Source: Taxillus chinensis
Taxonomy: Eukaryota; Streptophyta; Magnoliopsida; Santalales; Loranthaceae
Assembly: GCA_023512835.1 (NCBI GenBank)
Contig: CM042085.1
Location: forward strand, 40,262,189-40,326,188
Reading direction: 5' to 3'
Length of the DNA: 64,000 nucleotides
The position numbers and the translations under genes were made by a program. The number at the start of each line of letters is the position of its first letter. Position 1 is the first letter of the stretch. Under the pieces are notes generated by a model, which ran no database searches, was not told the origin of the DNA, and saw only the letters and a program-made list of their open reading frames with translations. Of the stretch, positions 48,101-60,051 are shown piece by piece.

Positions 48101-49562
48101 AAAATAGTATTGCAATACGATCGACCTCGCTCCATGCCCTAAATTACTATAGTGCTTGCACTTCTAGATAATCTCGCTAATCACCTTATCATTAAGGTAA
48201 AAAACCCTCATAACGGTGGACATGCTCTCCATCCCGACATCCGGCCGAGTGTCGGGGTAGAATGCCTCGCAAAGGTTTTCTAAGCAAAGATGGGGTGATC
48301 ATCTCAATATTATCCAACTTTCACTCATGTAAAGAGGTGGCATAAGTCTAGACCATTCACATAGTTTCAGTATCCACACGTCCGTGTAGTTGTGTCACCA
48401 AAGAACATAGGTATTAAATTCATTAAGCTTGGCTGGAGGGCACTCGGTAGTGAGTCGCTAGTGGATGTCAAGAAGAAGTGTATCTAGGTTTCGGTTTGGC
48501 TGGGAAGGGGTGGCATGGTGGGTCGAGGTGTTGGCCGAGAGGAGAGTCGGGTTACTTGAAGGTTCTTAGGTAGGAGGAGGAGTCGAAGAGGCTAGAGAGT
48601 AGTGGGTCACTTCTTCATCCGCGAGCATATATTTGCATTACCATCATTGGAGTCCGAGAGGACTTGGGCCTTAAAGCCCGCTCTCCCACGGGCATAGGTG
48701 GCTTCCGGTGGAGGCTAAGGAGCTTCGGAGGTTACGGGTCACCGGGAGTAGGCCTAGTTTCTAGGCAAGTCAGAGCTGGCACGTGGAGCAGGTCTGTCCT
48801 CATAGAACTTGGGAGGACGCTTCAGCGCTAGAAAATCTCTCCACAAGCGAGGCAAATGCATATTCCGAAAGAACGTACACCCATGGTCGTGAGGAGACCT
48901 TCATAGCTGCTTTTTATAAGCCTCCTTAATGTCTTCACTGTTCCTCTGTGCATTTGAATCTAGTGGAGCTTACCTCGGCAGAGACTCTACTTCACTCTTG
49001 ACCTTTTCCAAGTCAAGGCCTGATAGCTCCACTTCAGTCCGGATCTTCTCCATTCCACCTTCCAAAGGTGCCAGTCAGCCTCGACAGCTCAGAAGCACTT
49101 AATACCATCATCTTGTTGGCAATAAGGTCCACTTCTTTCGTAGTCGTGAGCGAGTTAGACGTTGGGCACAATGGAATGGCCATTGGAATTTGGGCTTCCG
49201 AGTCCTCACTCACTTGGAGGCCACTTGATGAGTTTGAGGTGCAATTCGAGTGGCCATCTTAGGTGTACTCCACAGTGCTCGGGCATGTGGTACTTCCTCT
49301 CGCACCATATTCACTTGCCTCCATACAGCTAGTGCTTCCTCTTCCTCGCAGGTGGAACTGCCCTCAAGACACAAAGGCATCAGTAGAGCTTCTACCATCA
49401 CGGGAGATGGAGCAACCATCAACATAGCCCACAATAGGGTCTTTCCTCATGAGACCCTTCTCAATCAACCGACGAATCAGATGGTCCCTATTTACCATAT
49501 AAGCCTCAAAGGTAGTCCATGCCTTCCAAGAGCTTCTCAGAGTCAAGTATGAGCCTTAGCAT

Positions 49563-50551
49563 TATCACGCCCGGATTTCAATCCGAGAAAATCTGTTCAT
49601 GACTTCTCCTTACCCAAATCTTGCAAGCAAGGGTTGGGATAATAATCACAATAATAGATATTCACAAAAACAAAATCATATCTTTATTAATTTCAAACCA
49701 CAACAAAGCTACAAACCAAACAACATGCCTTTATTATAATCAAATCCCTTTTATAATCTTTCCCCACTAGGGCTACATCATTTTCTCAAAAATAACATAA
49801 TTTAAAAAAATAATAAAACAACAAATACGGTCTTCCACCTTTGGTGACCCCACCTAACGCCCGTAGGTCCCTTGAAAGAAAACAATACAAAGACGAGGGC
49901 GAGCAACCACAAATTTCAAGAGGGATCATGTCTCCTCAACCCGTCCCATGCTCCTAGCATCTACATGCGGATGATACAAGTGCAAGAAGTCATGGCAATA
50001 GTATATAAATTGTAATCAAGACCACAAAAAGTATGTCAACACAACAAGTCACAGTAGAACATGTACAACCCAAACTATAGCCATTGTGCTCCATGTACCC
50101 ACACCACACAAGCTCATGATTCACAACCACACAGCTCCACATACATAAATGCACACATGCTCCACATACATAGCCACATAGGCTTCATAACCACATAGCA
50201 CACATAGTCACATTCACAAAAGACATCAAATATACACATGTATCCAACAATCCACACACACAATCCATAATTAGGCATATCCACATAGATATCATATCAA
50301 ATATACCTTTATATCAACGTAATTACCCCGGAAATCCCCTATGTCTTCACCCACTGGGTCTCACCGCAGACTAACTCTAACGGTCTCATCAAATAACGAA
50401 TAACGCAAATGCCCCAACGGCCCCCAGGGTCTTCTCTGCCCCTGGAACGAACCCAAAATCCCCCGACCCCGGACTCAACATTATATCCAAACAACATATG
50501 CCATTGAAGGCCAACATCCACATGTAGGAGGTCACACCTATATGGATTTAC

Positions 50552-50582
<31 letters not shown>

Positions 50583-51366
50583 ATAACAATAACAATCCAA
50601 TGTCTGCCTACCAAATGGCCTAACTCAAAATGGATACCGTACAGTCATGCTCGACCTTAGGAAGATTGTCCTTGCTCTTGCTCCCATGCTAGATGCCGTC
50701 CACCCAGTCGAGTCACCCTTAGCAACAACAATCAGAACTCTCTCTTCTCCCTCTTTTAAGGCATGTAATGACAACAAAAACCCTAAACCTAAAACAAAGA
50801 GAGCTCCTCCTCCTTATATAGACACCTCACTTATCAAAAATGACGTAGTTTTGATAAGTGAAAACCCAACATCAAAACGACATAGTTTTGATAAGTGAAA
50901 CACACCTCATGAAAACGAAGTGAAGTTTGATAAATGAAACATGCTACCACCTTCCCAAACATCCACACAGGACAAAATACTTATAATTCAAACATGCCCC
51001 TTTAAGAAAAGATGATCGCATAACAAAACCAAGGTGACAAGACAAAAACAGGCTGCACGTGACAAAGACTATTGTCACGTGCAAGCTCCAAATGCCCTAG
51101 GATTTTACCACAAGCTTTAGAACTAAGTCTCTGAAGGCTCCCATCCAAAACATCACATCGTGACAAAGCCATTATCACGTGCATTGTCATGTGCAAGCTC
51201 TAAAAGCTCCCCCTTGAGCTCATCTCTTGGGCCTTATGCTGCTCACACACAAACAAGGTGTTCCACTAATGTGTGTGGGAATAAATCCTAAAAAACTCGA
51301 CAATCTTCTGCCACCCAAAAGGCATAACCTTGACTAACCTCACATCCCAAAACACGGGTCATTACA
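49563..51366 (-). mobile_element. Solo LTR of the Del-like family, minus strand
   Basis: Left end TATCACGCCCGGATTTCAAT, right end ..CACGGGTCATTACA, 1804 bp, flanked by a perfect 5-bp target duplication AGCAT (49558-49562 and 51367-51371). Minus-strand TATA at 50814-50820, ACGT palindromes at 50832-50855 and 50871-50893 with a degenerate third near 50910, CACGTG boxes at 51057, 51076 and 51177. A TA microsatellite sits at 50556-50582. Confidence 0.9.
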
Positions 51367-51776
51367 AGCATACTCAACATAAGCCATTACAAGCCCCTAA
51401 CCTTCAAGGCTCTAAGATTGGGCTCCGCCTCCACCTCATGCTCTCTATCCTCCGCAAGATCACCGGGCATCTCACTAATGAGCCTCTACCGGTGTAGATC
51501 AATGAGATAGGTTTTAGCTATTTCCTCCACCACATCAGCTATGCTTGTAGTCGTTAAAGACGCAGAGGAGACCCGAGAAGTCCGGGGGATAGGTGTGTGC
51601 TCGATCATTGTGGAATCCCGAACTCGGCCCTACCGTAGCCGGCCATGTCCCTGCATGACTTTTACATCGACCCTGTGTCGCTTCATCGGCTCGATTCCTC
51701 ATGACCATCCTCATAGATGCTTTTGAAGATATACTTTGGCCGGTAGTGGCACCAAGGGTCGGGTGTTCAACATATC

Positions 51777-53272
51777 CGATAAATATTACATTTATGCTAT
51801 TATTCTAGGCCATTTTAAGGTGTTTTAGAGGCGACCAGGCTTATCCCGCATGATAATTTGTATACATTTTGCTCTAACCCAAAGGAAGACACTTTGCATT
51901 GGATATAGTTGTGCTTTTTGAGTGGTTTTGGGAGATTTTTCTCACACACATTTGCTAGAATCACCTTATACACTCAAGAAGAAGCTTTGGGAAGACGATG
52001 GACTTAAAAGAAGCGAAATCAAGCTATACGTGACATAGCCATTGTCACGTGCAAGGTTTTTTCCGCGTGGTAGCCATCCACATGATCATAAAAAGCTTGG
52101 GGAGTGAATTTCAACTCATTTCAGGTGCACGTGACATGGCATCGTTGTCACGTGCATTGTCGTGTCAAGGATGTTTTTGCTCGAAGCTTGGTTTTCTTAT
52201 ATTGATGACTTTTCTCACAAAGAACCCGGTCCCAATTCAGCTTGGTTTGAGTTTTATTGATTTGAAGGAGGAATGGTCGTCACTTACCAAAACTATGTCG
52301 TTTTGGTAGAGGCACCAGTGCACTAGGGCACACTTTATACATGACCAGAACTTTATAAAAGGAGGGATCTTGGAGGCGCAACGCATTCGAGAGGCGAAAC
52401 GCATGGCAGAGGCTAGAGCAGCATTTCTGGAGAGAGACGGAAGAACTTTGGAGTGGGAAGGCTAGGGTTTCCAGGGAAGGAGAAATGTTGAAATTGTTAA
52501 TCATCTCTATTCCCTTTCTCTCTATTACCGTGTAATCATGTGTTATTATGGGTTTATTGTGATTGTGAGAATGATTATGGGGTAAAACTCTTGTTCTAAA
52601 GGGAGCAATGTAGCCCCCAATGTTCTAGGTACTTTTTGGTTATGGATTATGGTTGTTTAATTTGAGAATACTTTATTTCATATTTAGTTCATTGATGTTT
52701 GTTGTTAAATCTAATTTATGCATGATTAGATTATCTCGCCCTTGTCTAAGGTGGATTTTGGTGAACTAGGTTTAATGGTCATGATGGACCAAGTCTGCGA
52801 TTGTTAGATCGGTTATTTTCTCTGTCAATCCTTTATTCTCATGGACCAAATGGAATAAAAGACTTAAACCTTTCTTAACATGGACCAAGTGTAAGATTTG
52901 GGTAATGATCAATATGAATATGGAATTAATTGATTGGTTTAAGAACAAGTACCATAACCAAAATATTATCAAGCATTGGGTGGTGAAATTGTGATACTAG
53001 ATCCTTTAATTCATTGCTATCTTCAAATTGCATTACAATCTCAACGGTTTTTGCATTTTTGCATGTTTAAAACTTAGACTTTAATTTAAAACACAAAAAT
53101 CAATTGTTCGGACATAAATTAAATTTGCTAGCTTGTGTCATTGCCGCTAAAGATTAGTTACCTCCTATGGGTTTGACAACCTGGAGTTTAAATACTTTAA
53201 TTTATTACTTGACCAAGACACTTGCTGCTTAAACCTATCAAACCAATTTATTTAGGTTAAGTTTTTCATGCA
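51777..53272 (+). repeat. 5' LTR of element F (Athila-like)
   Basis: Plus-strand LTR starting CGATAAATATTACATTTATG (TGATAACGTGC.. in relatives) and ending ..TTTTTCATGCA. U3 has paired CACGTG boxes (52036, 52127, 52149), the palindrome variant ACCAAAACTATGTCGTTTTGGT at 52286-52307, and TTTATAAAAGG at 52351-52361. It is related to the 3' LTR of element E in opposite orientation. GATTGGAGGCAAGCC after 53272 may be a decayed tRNA-Asp primer site. Confidence 0.8.
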
Positions 53273-54720
53273 GATTGGAGGCAAGCCAAATGTTGTTAGG
53301 ATTAGGTGACATTAAGTGATCGAGTAAATTTGTGATCTAGAATTTTTTAATTTTCTGTTTTCTAGTGCGGTGTTACCCGTATTCCTCTATTTTGCTATTT
53401 CTTAGGGGTGCAACATAGGTGTTTGAGAAAATTCATCGTGTATGCTTCATACCCAAAGTGATTCTTGCCTTTGATCCAGAGATGAATGGACTTTACGTGA
53501 GCAACGAAGAGCTAATAAAGTATTAGCCGCAGCCCAAACAGCAGTTGACTGATTTACACACCTTGTGTGAAGAAATAATGGACAAACATAACAAGAGAGG
53601 ACCATGTACACAATGTAGGTCAGATGAATGATAATGGACAAGTGGTCAGCAGCAACGTACTTTCATGGATTATGGAAGACCCTATCCTTTCGGATGAATA
53701 TTAGGCATCGAAGAGTACCACCAAGAAAATAATTTTGAGCTAAAGCCGACATTACTTCGATGGTTGGGCAGGAAGCTTCCGTAGGTTTAGCATTAGATGA
53801 TCCACACAATTATCTAACGAGGTTCCTCCAAATATGTGATACGATAAAAATCAATGGAGTTTCGGATGATACAACAAGCCCCGACTCTTCCCATTTTCTT
53901 GAAGGATAGAGTGCTTGGATGGTTCCAATCTCTACCAGCTGTATATTACCACATGGGATCAAATGGTGGAGAAGTTCCTCTCTAAGTACTTTCCACCAAC
54001 TTAGGTGATGATTCGAGGAGTCAAATCTACGGTTCGACGGCATAGTGATGAATCTCTCTATGAAACTTGGGAGAGGTTCAAGGACTTGGTTAGGCGCTTC
54101 CATAAGCATGGAAGATGGAATGGTTGCGAAGGTCTTTCCTTTATGGGCTCTGAACCAACTATAAGAAATATGGTTGATGCCACATTGGAGGAGCCTTTAT
54201 GATGATGGAACTTAACTATCTCTGTTGAAATTTGTTAGATAAAATGGTAATATCTAACTGTCAATGGTTCACTCGATCAGCGTGCTAAGTCTAAACCAGT
54301 CATGCAATTTCCAATTCAAATCCATTGGAAGAGCTAACCGAGAAAATAGAGATGTTAACTAAGTAAATGTGAGTCATGGCATGTGAGAATGGAGGGAGGG
54401 ACTGATCGTAAAGTCATTGTTGGAGAGAATCAATTGCTCAATCCCTTGAGGAAGCTCAATATGTTGGTAGAGGAGGAGGTTTCCGGGAGATAATTTCCAA
54501 ACGTATCAAAACCCTTCAACAACCAACAATTACCAAAATCATGGAGGAACTCAGCATTTTCAAAGCAGCCATACATATGGCAGAGGCGTAACAAAGCTCT
54601 AGACAATGGAGCTCCACAATATGGTGAGAGTTCTCACTTCAACTACGTCCAAGATTTGAAGCTTCCATAGCATAAGGGGAAAGATAAGGAAAAAGCTAAA
54701 GACGAAGAGATGAGGAATTT
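53273..54720 (+). pseudogene. gag pseudogene of element F with leader
   Basis: 53273-53700 is leader. From about 53780 the plus strand reads DPHNYLTRFLQICDTIKINGVSDD and, after frameshifts, MKLGRGSRTWLGASI-type capsid sequence (to 54190). Near 54440-54600 it reads EEAQYVGRGGGFR and NNYQNHGGTQHFQSSHTYG, the Gln/Asn-rich gag tail of Athila elements. Several stops and frameshifts break it. No protease or RT follows; the element is cut at about 54720-54750 by the inverted LTR of element E. Confidence 0.75.
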
Positions 54721-54749
54721 TTCTAAAAGCTTCTTCTTAAGTGTATAAG

Positions 54750-56272
54750 GTGACCTAAGTAAATTAGTTTGATAGGTTTAAGACAAATGACCAGGTCAAG
54801 TAATAAAGTAAAGTATTTAAACTCGGGTTGTCAAACCCACAGGAGGTACCTTCCTATTAGGGCACCAAGCACCAAGCACCAAGCTTAAGCTTATGTCCTG
54901 GACAATTGATTACACTTGTAATTTAAGTTAAACTACGTAACTTGTAAATTCGGTAAAATCTTGAGAAATGGTTGGGTTTAACCAACGCCCTCTATAGAGC
55001 TTTTCAGTTAGTTTTAAGTGATTCTAGTTAACAATTTCACCACCCACAGCCTTGCAATATTCTAGTTTTACCACTTGCTTGAAAACATTGAATTAATTCC
55101 AAGTTTATAATGGTCATCACCCAACGCCCTAATACTTGGTCCATGAAAAGGGAAGTTAGTCTTTTAAACCATTTGGTCCATGAGAATAAAAGTGTTCAAA
55201 GGAAAACAACCAATTCAACATATCTGAGACTTGGTCCATCATGTAATATCAAATCTAGTTCATCAAATTTGCACCCCAGACAAGGGCTAAGATAGTCTAA
55301 CCATGCATACATCGGAATTTGCATAAAAACATTAATGAACTAATTAAAAACCTAGAGTTTCACATAAAAGCAAGCAAAATTCCGTAATCCGGAACATTAC
55401 AAGTCCATGGGGGCTAGATTGCTCCCCTGAAGTAAGGTTTTACCCCATAATCATGTTTACAAACCCGAAAATTTAATAACTCATGATTACAATACCGGTA
55501 GAGAGAGAGAGAGAGAGAGAGAGAGAATAGATATGATTAACAACCCCAACACTTCTCCTTCTCTCGCGTAAACCCTAGCCGTCAAAACTCGAAAGCCGCT
55601 TTGTTCTCCCAATATAGCTTTGCTCTCGCCTCGTTTGCATTTTCCACCAAGTCGGAATGCCTTGCGGCTCCAAAATCCCTCCTTTTGGTAAATGCAGTGT
55701 ATCAGAGCAAAGTGTGCCCTGGTGCTGGTTACTCGTTACCAAAACGACGTAGTTTTGGTAAATGAAGGCGATTCCTCTCTCCAAATCTCAATAAAAGTCA
55801 AACCAAGCAAAATTGGGGCCAGATTCTTGCAGAAAAGTCATCGATAAGAAACCAAGCTCTGAGCAAAACATCCTTGCACGCGGCAACACACGTGACAACG
55901 GCCATGTCACGCGCAATCCGTAATGAGTCGAAATTCACCTAGAGATTCCTATAATCATGTAGAAGGCTCCACGCAAAAATCCCTTGCTCCGTGACAATGG
56001 TCATTGTCACGTGCGCACTTTGATTTTGCCTTCTTTTGAGTCCATCTTCTTCCAAAAGCTTCTTCTTGAGCGTCTAGCGTGATCTAGCAAAGCGTAGCGA
56101 GAAAAATCTCCCAAAACCTGTCAAAACCACTCAAAAAGCACAACTATATCCAAAATAGCGTCTTCCTTCGAGTTAGAAAGTAAATATACGCAAGTTATCA
56201 TCAAATAATCCTCATTACACTCTAAAACACCCTAAATATGGCCTAGAATAATGGCATAAACGCACGTTATCA
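54750..56272 (-). repeat. 3' LTR of element E
   Basis: The right end ..CGCACGTTATCA at 56272 gives a TGATAACGTGC start. Inside are the palindrome ACCAAAACGACGTAGTTTTGGT at 55738-55759, CACGTG or degenerate boxes near 55888-55915 and 56004-56013, and a GA microsatellite (55500-55527). The TATA of relative F (TTTATAAAAGG) reads TTTACCAAAAGG here. The left end is unclear: at 54727-54755 a short U3-type piece (AAGCTTCTTCTTAAGTGTAT) is fused to it. Confidence 0.75.
55500..55527. repeat. GA microsatellite in the leader part of the E LTR
   Basis: About 14 GA units downstream of the (mutated) TATA position on the minus strand, as in the other LTRs. Confidence 0.9.
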
Positions 56273-57652
56273 AACACACCACACTCAACCATTGCTTGTC
56301 CTCAAGCAAAACACACAAACATGCAAAAAGAAACAAACACACAACAACCGAAAGATAAATAAAATAACAAACAAAGAGAGGCATAGCTCTCAAGTGCTCA
56401 CAATCAATTGACGAAATGTACATTCTAACAGCTTTTATGAATTATAAATTAATTCCAACATGTCTATACTTTCAAGTCCAACAACCATGTAATGTCATTA
56501 CCTAAAATTCTCACATGACAAACATGCAATGATAAAACAAAACTTATTTCCCATTAAGTCCTTACCACGATTCAACACGCCTCACTTAAATGTATCTTTT
56601 CTTTCCTATCAAACCCCGAACGTTAATAACTACTAGCTAATAAGAATGTTTTACTCTCCCACTATACTTAGCCGCACTTAAGTTCTTGCCAAGTAAACAT
56701 GAAAAGTCCCCATCAGGACTCATCAAATAAAACACACACTCTACTTTATCAAACTCACACATTGCTCTAAACTCATTGACTCACACTCCTTTTCTAATCA
56801 TGATCAACACACCCGAGCCAATGAATTAAGCTCAAAACTTCTCACAACAAAAGCAACTCACCTATCAGTCGCAAACCAAACCATAACACACATAAACATC
56901 ACCCATTTTAAACTTTTTTTCATAGTTTTTTTTAATTAATAACCTTACAAGGTCGTAATTTATGCTCCTTGATGGATTATTCGCTCATTTTTTCAACCCT
57001 TTCATTACATAAAATATGGCGTTTAACCGCTTTTTAACATCAATCTAATTACACACTAGGATACTTTTAGAAATCATCGTAACTTAATGTTCTCGTATCA
57101 CTAGTATCACACACCAAACACCCAGCTACTAATGAATAATTTTCATGCCTAATCCATTCCAACCATTAAATATCCAAAGATTTATTTAAAAGAATAAAAA
57201 TGTTAACCCTATAACCCATGAAGTTCACTCAAAGGTATGACGGAAAAATTAAGCTCTCAAACACATTTTTTTTACTCCAAGGTTAGCTAAACTTACGCTA
57301 CCATGTCATGCTCAGCTACTATTCAAACTTTAGCTCTTAAAACATGGTGATATCATGCAAGAAGATATACATGCTTCAAACCCATAACACACCTTACTAT
57401 CAAACTCTTTTATCATATACGACATTTCAGTCTCAAAAAACCAAAGTCGTTTACCTCAGATCATGCTACTCACATGCAAAACACATAGTCACATAACTCA
57501 AACAATCAAACCTAAACAAAAAATCACTCATGTAAAGAAAAAAATTCAATCATACAACAAGACAAAAATAAATGACTCATATGACCCCCCCACCCACACC
57601 ACACTTAAAAATGTGCTATGTCCTCAGAGTATGGTATAAGGGAAAGAAGACA
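56273..57652 (-). other. 3' untranslated region of element E
   Basis: It begins with the polypurine-like AGTGTGGTGTGTT (minus, 56273-56290) next to the LTR. It is A/T-rich, has no supported reading frame, and matches the corresponding part of element D (26617-28130) in order. Confidence 0.65.
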
Positions 57653-58832
57653 CTTACCCGAGGGGGGTAAGTCGTAGAAGAAAATAATACGGGCCACCAT
57701 ACTCCTAAGCGCGCTACAAATTCTGAAGATGTTTCCCGGTGAGCGCTCAGTATCCTTACGTCGCAACGCAGCTAGCAAATAATAACATACAAAAATCCCA
57801 CAACGGAATCGGTCGCCAGGTGGGGAAGTTCCATTTCATTCAAGGCATGAGAGGGAACTTGGATGTCGTGAGCCCTTATTTCCTGAGTGCGTCTTTGATT
57901 TTTCTCAAGAAATCATGGACTATCTTCTTCTTCCGTGTAGCAAATCCATGTGCTTGGCAAGGATCATACAATACCACATGTCCCACACGTAGATCCAACT
58001 GAAGAAGCACAAAATGGCGGTCTACAAGGACAGGGATTAGGACCTCTTGCACTTGATGCCAAGAGTGATGACCTTCTGCAGCTCCATTTATTCTTTGACG
58101 AAAAACATGCTCTACCAGAGGCTGCTCATATAGTTCACACAGCATGATGGAAGTGTATTGTGCCATAAGGTAGTCATTAGGCTCCGCCTCCACTACATGC
58201 TGCATGGTTCTACAAAAAAGATCAACATCATCCGCACATAAATATTCATTAGCTAAGATCTGCTGCAGGTAGGACAATGTGAACACTTCGGAATCCCTTG
58301 CAAATTGCGCTTGCCAAGCTCCACCATGAAGAAACTGCTCAAACTCTGTTGTGGCCTTAGGAGTTGACAAGGCTGGATTGATAGTGACATATATTGGCTT
58401 GCCTAATAAATCCTCTTGTGCAGCCTCTGAAGAAGCACCAGACCACCATTGGAGAGGCTGAATCATTGGAATGAGAGCATGAGAAGAGCTAAGGACTGAC
58501 TGAGGCTCAAATGGAGCTGATGCTATTGGGTGAAAGTATGACTGATAAGCATGAGTCTCCTCCTCCTGGGGGTATTGTGGATACTCAGGTGTTTCCTCAG
58601 TCTGATCAAACTCGGGTTGCGCTGAAGGCGAATTTGCAGGTTCTGTCTCCTCGGAAAGGTCTACAACTTGGTGTTTTGTAAACTTCTTCTTTTTGCCCAA
58701 AGCTTTCCAAATTTTTCCAGTATTCCCTTCACTTCTTTTTGCTCTTTGATTAAAATGGATTGGCTCTTTTACAATTGTCCAATTTGTTGCTTGGTCACTG
58801 CCTGTTCTTCTTGAAGTTGATCTGTTCTTCAC
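57653..58832 (-). pseudogene. Extra ORF of element E, C-terminal half: Ulp1-like protease
   Basis: The frame at 57876-58832 begins with a basic, Glu/Pro/Ser-rich stretch and then a folded part (LSYLQQILANEYLCADDVDL) ending in VDRHFVLLQLDL (His codon 58014-58016) and GHVVLYDP (Asp 57963-57965). After a stop and frameshift another minus frame reads RCGIFVCYYLLAALRRKD with Cys at 57800-57802. His, Asp and Cys follow the order and spacing of Ulp1/C48 proteases. The usual Gln before Cys is not seen. This is the same domain as in the copia extra ORF, in another superfamily. Substrate and role are unknown. Confidence 0.7.
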
Positions 58833-59095
58833 TTTGGATCTTCATAAGACGAGCCAAATGGTGCATCAGGGGCTTCCCATGCTCTTGCTGATGGTAGTGA
58901 AGTTGCTTACTAGTCCTAGGATAGAAATTCCAACAACTCCTCTAACTGGATACGAGTTATGTGTCCATTGGTGAAGGCCCAATTGATCACCTTAGCTTCA
59001 CTTATAACCTGCCCACTAATTCCTTGAAAGAAGTTGTACACATCTGCCTTATGGACATTATATTGCATGTAGAGAGCAGTCAACTGGAATCTATA

Positions 59096-59980
59096 CTATT
59101 TTCTTGCATTCATGGGAGTAGATGTGTCTCTAGAATGTTCAGGAGGCCTTTCCATGTGCACATTATGCCGTGAGGACTGCGGTGCAGTGGGAGTACTAGC
59201 TCCCCATTTCCCTCTGAAACTAACCGCTAGAGACCCTTCAGGTTGAAGGACTCTCAATATCAAATTAGATGGGAAGATGGTAGGTTCTACATGTACACAC
59301 AAGTGCGCATACTGAGAGTGAAACAACATGCTCAACACCCTCCCATATAATCGTTTATTCACTTCTCTTTTCCAAAGCTGAAAGATCTAAGCTGCCCAGT
59401 CAATGTTTAGTTGATGGTCAATGCAGTACATAAACTCAAGATGAGATTTTGGCACCGAATTAACCCCACTAGTCTGCAACAATAGACACTTTCCTACCAA
59501 GTGGGCAAGGCATCTATATTTCCCTAGAAATCCATTTTTGGTGAACTGCCTTCTTCTCCCAAATTCCCTACTAAAATTAAATGCTCTACTGTAAGCTTTT
59601 AAGCTTAAATTAGGGATTTCTTGTGAAGGATTTGGGAGATCAAAACAGTCTCTAATCATAGCAGGTGAAATAGAGATTAAAACTCCTTTAACTTCTCCAA
59701 TTATTTCATCATCCTCTTCATTCACATATACTGAGTTATAGAACTCATGCATAGCAGGGTAGAATAAATCACTTCGGGCAGAGACTAACCTTTTTAAACC
59801 AAGGGTTTGAAGCTTTAGCATCACTTCTTCTGCCCAATCAATATTTGGTGATTCCAGAACCCCCCAGTTTAGCACGTGTCCAATGAAAATCTCCTCTTCT
59901 CCTGGTATCTCAGAAGGTGAGGATGGGGCTGAGGCTTCTGGTGTGGCTACTCCCAAGTGTGCCCTTTTGGTTTGCACCAT
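59096..59980 (-). pseudogene. Extra ORF of element E, N-terminal half: plant-transposon domain
   Basis: The open frame reaches 60097, but the TATA-like box at 60064-60070 lies inside that part, so the likely start is the ATG at 59980 (MVQTKRAHLG). It reads MHEFYNSVYV, VLISISPAMIRDCFDLP, GKYRCLAHLVGKCLL and GVNSVPKSHLEFMYCI. These align with the copia extra ORF (LEFYQRI, ILITPAVLRAALNLP, GHYRCMAIILSRCLL, LDSVPYDLLLAMYGI). An in-frame stop at 59387 is followed by continuation to 59096; a frameshift then leads to the protease half. No transmembrane segment or signal peptide is evident, which argues against an envelope protein. Confidence 0.7.
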
Positions 59981-60051
59981 AGTTGTAGAACAAAGATGTG
60001 ATCTTGCAGAATAAGGGAAAGAGAAGAGGCTATTTGTGAAGCTGTGGCATA

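Larger units (their letters stand above)
47297..51776 (-). mobile_element. Interior of copia-type element Z, interrupted by a solo LTR
   Basis: Degraded sequence upstream of the 3' LTR of Z, split at 49558-51371 by a solo LTR. A protease relic lies at 47820-48100. A short coding-like piece on the minus strand near 48790-48890 reads LWRDFLALKRPPKFYEDRPA but matches nothing I know. No gag, integrase or RT remains. The fragment ends at 51776, where element F begins. Confidence 0.55.

Noticed and set aside
49210..49434. Minus-strand frame of 74 codons in element Z
   Set aside because: No recognisable domain; surrounded by stops in degraded sequence.
57653..58832. A host SUMO protease gene captured by chance
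   Set aside because: No introns or flanking host sequence, and the same domain pair recurs in the copia element at the same position.
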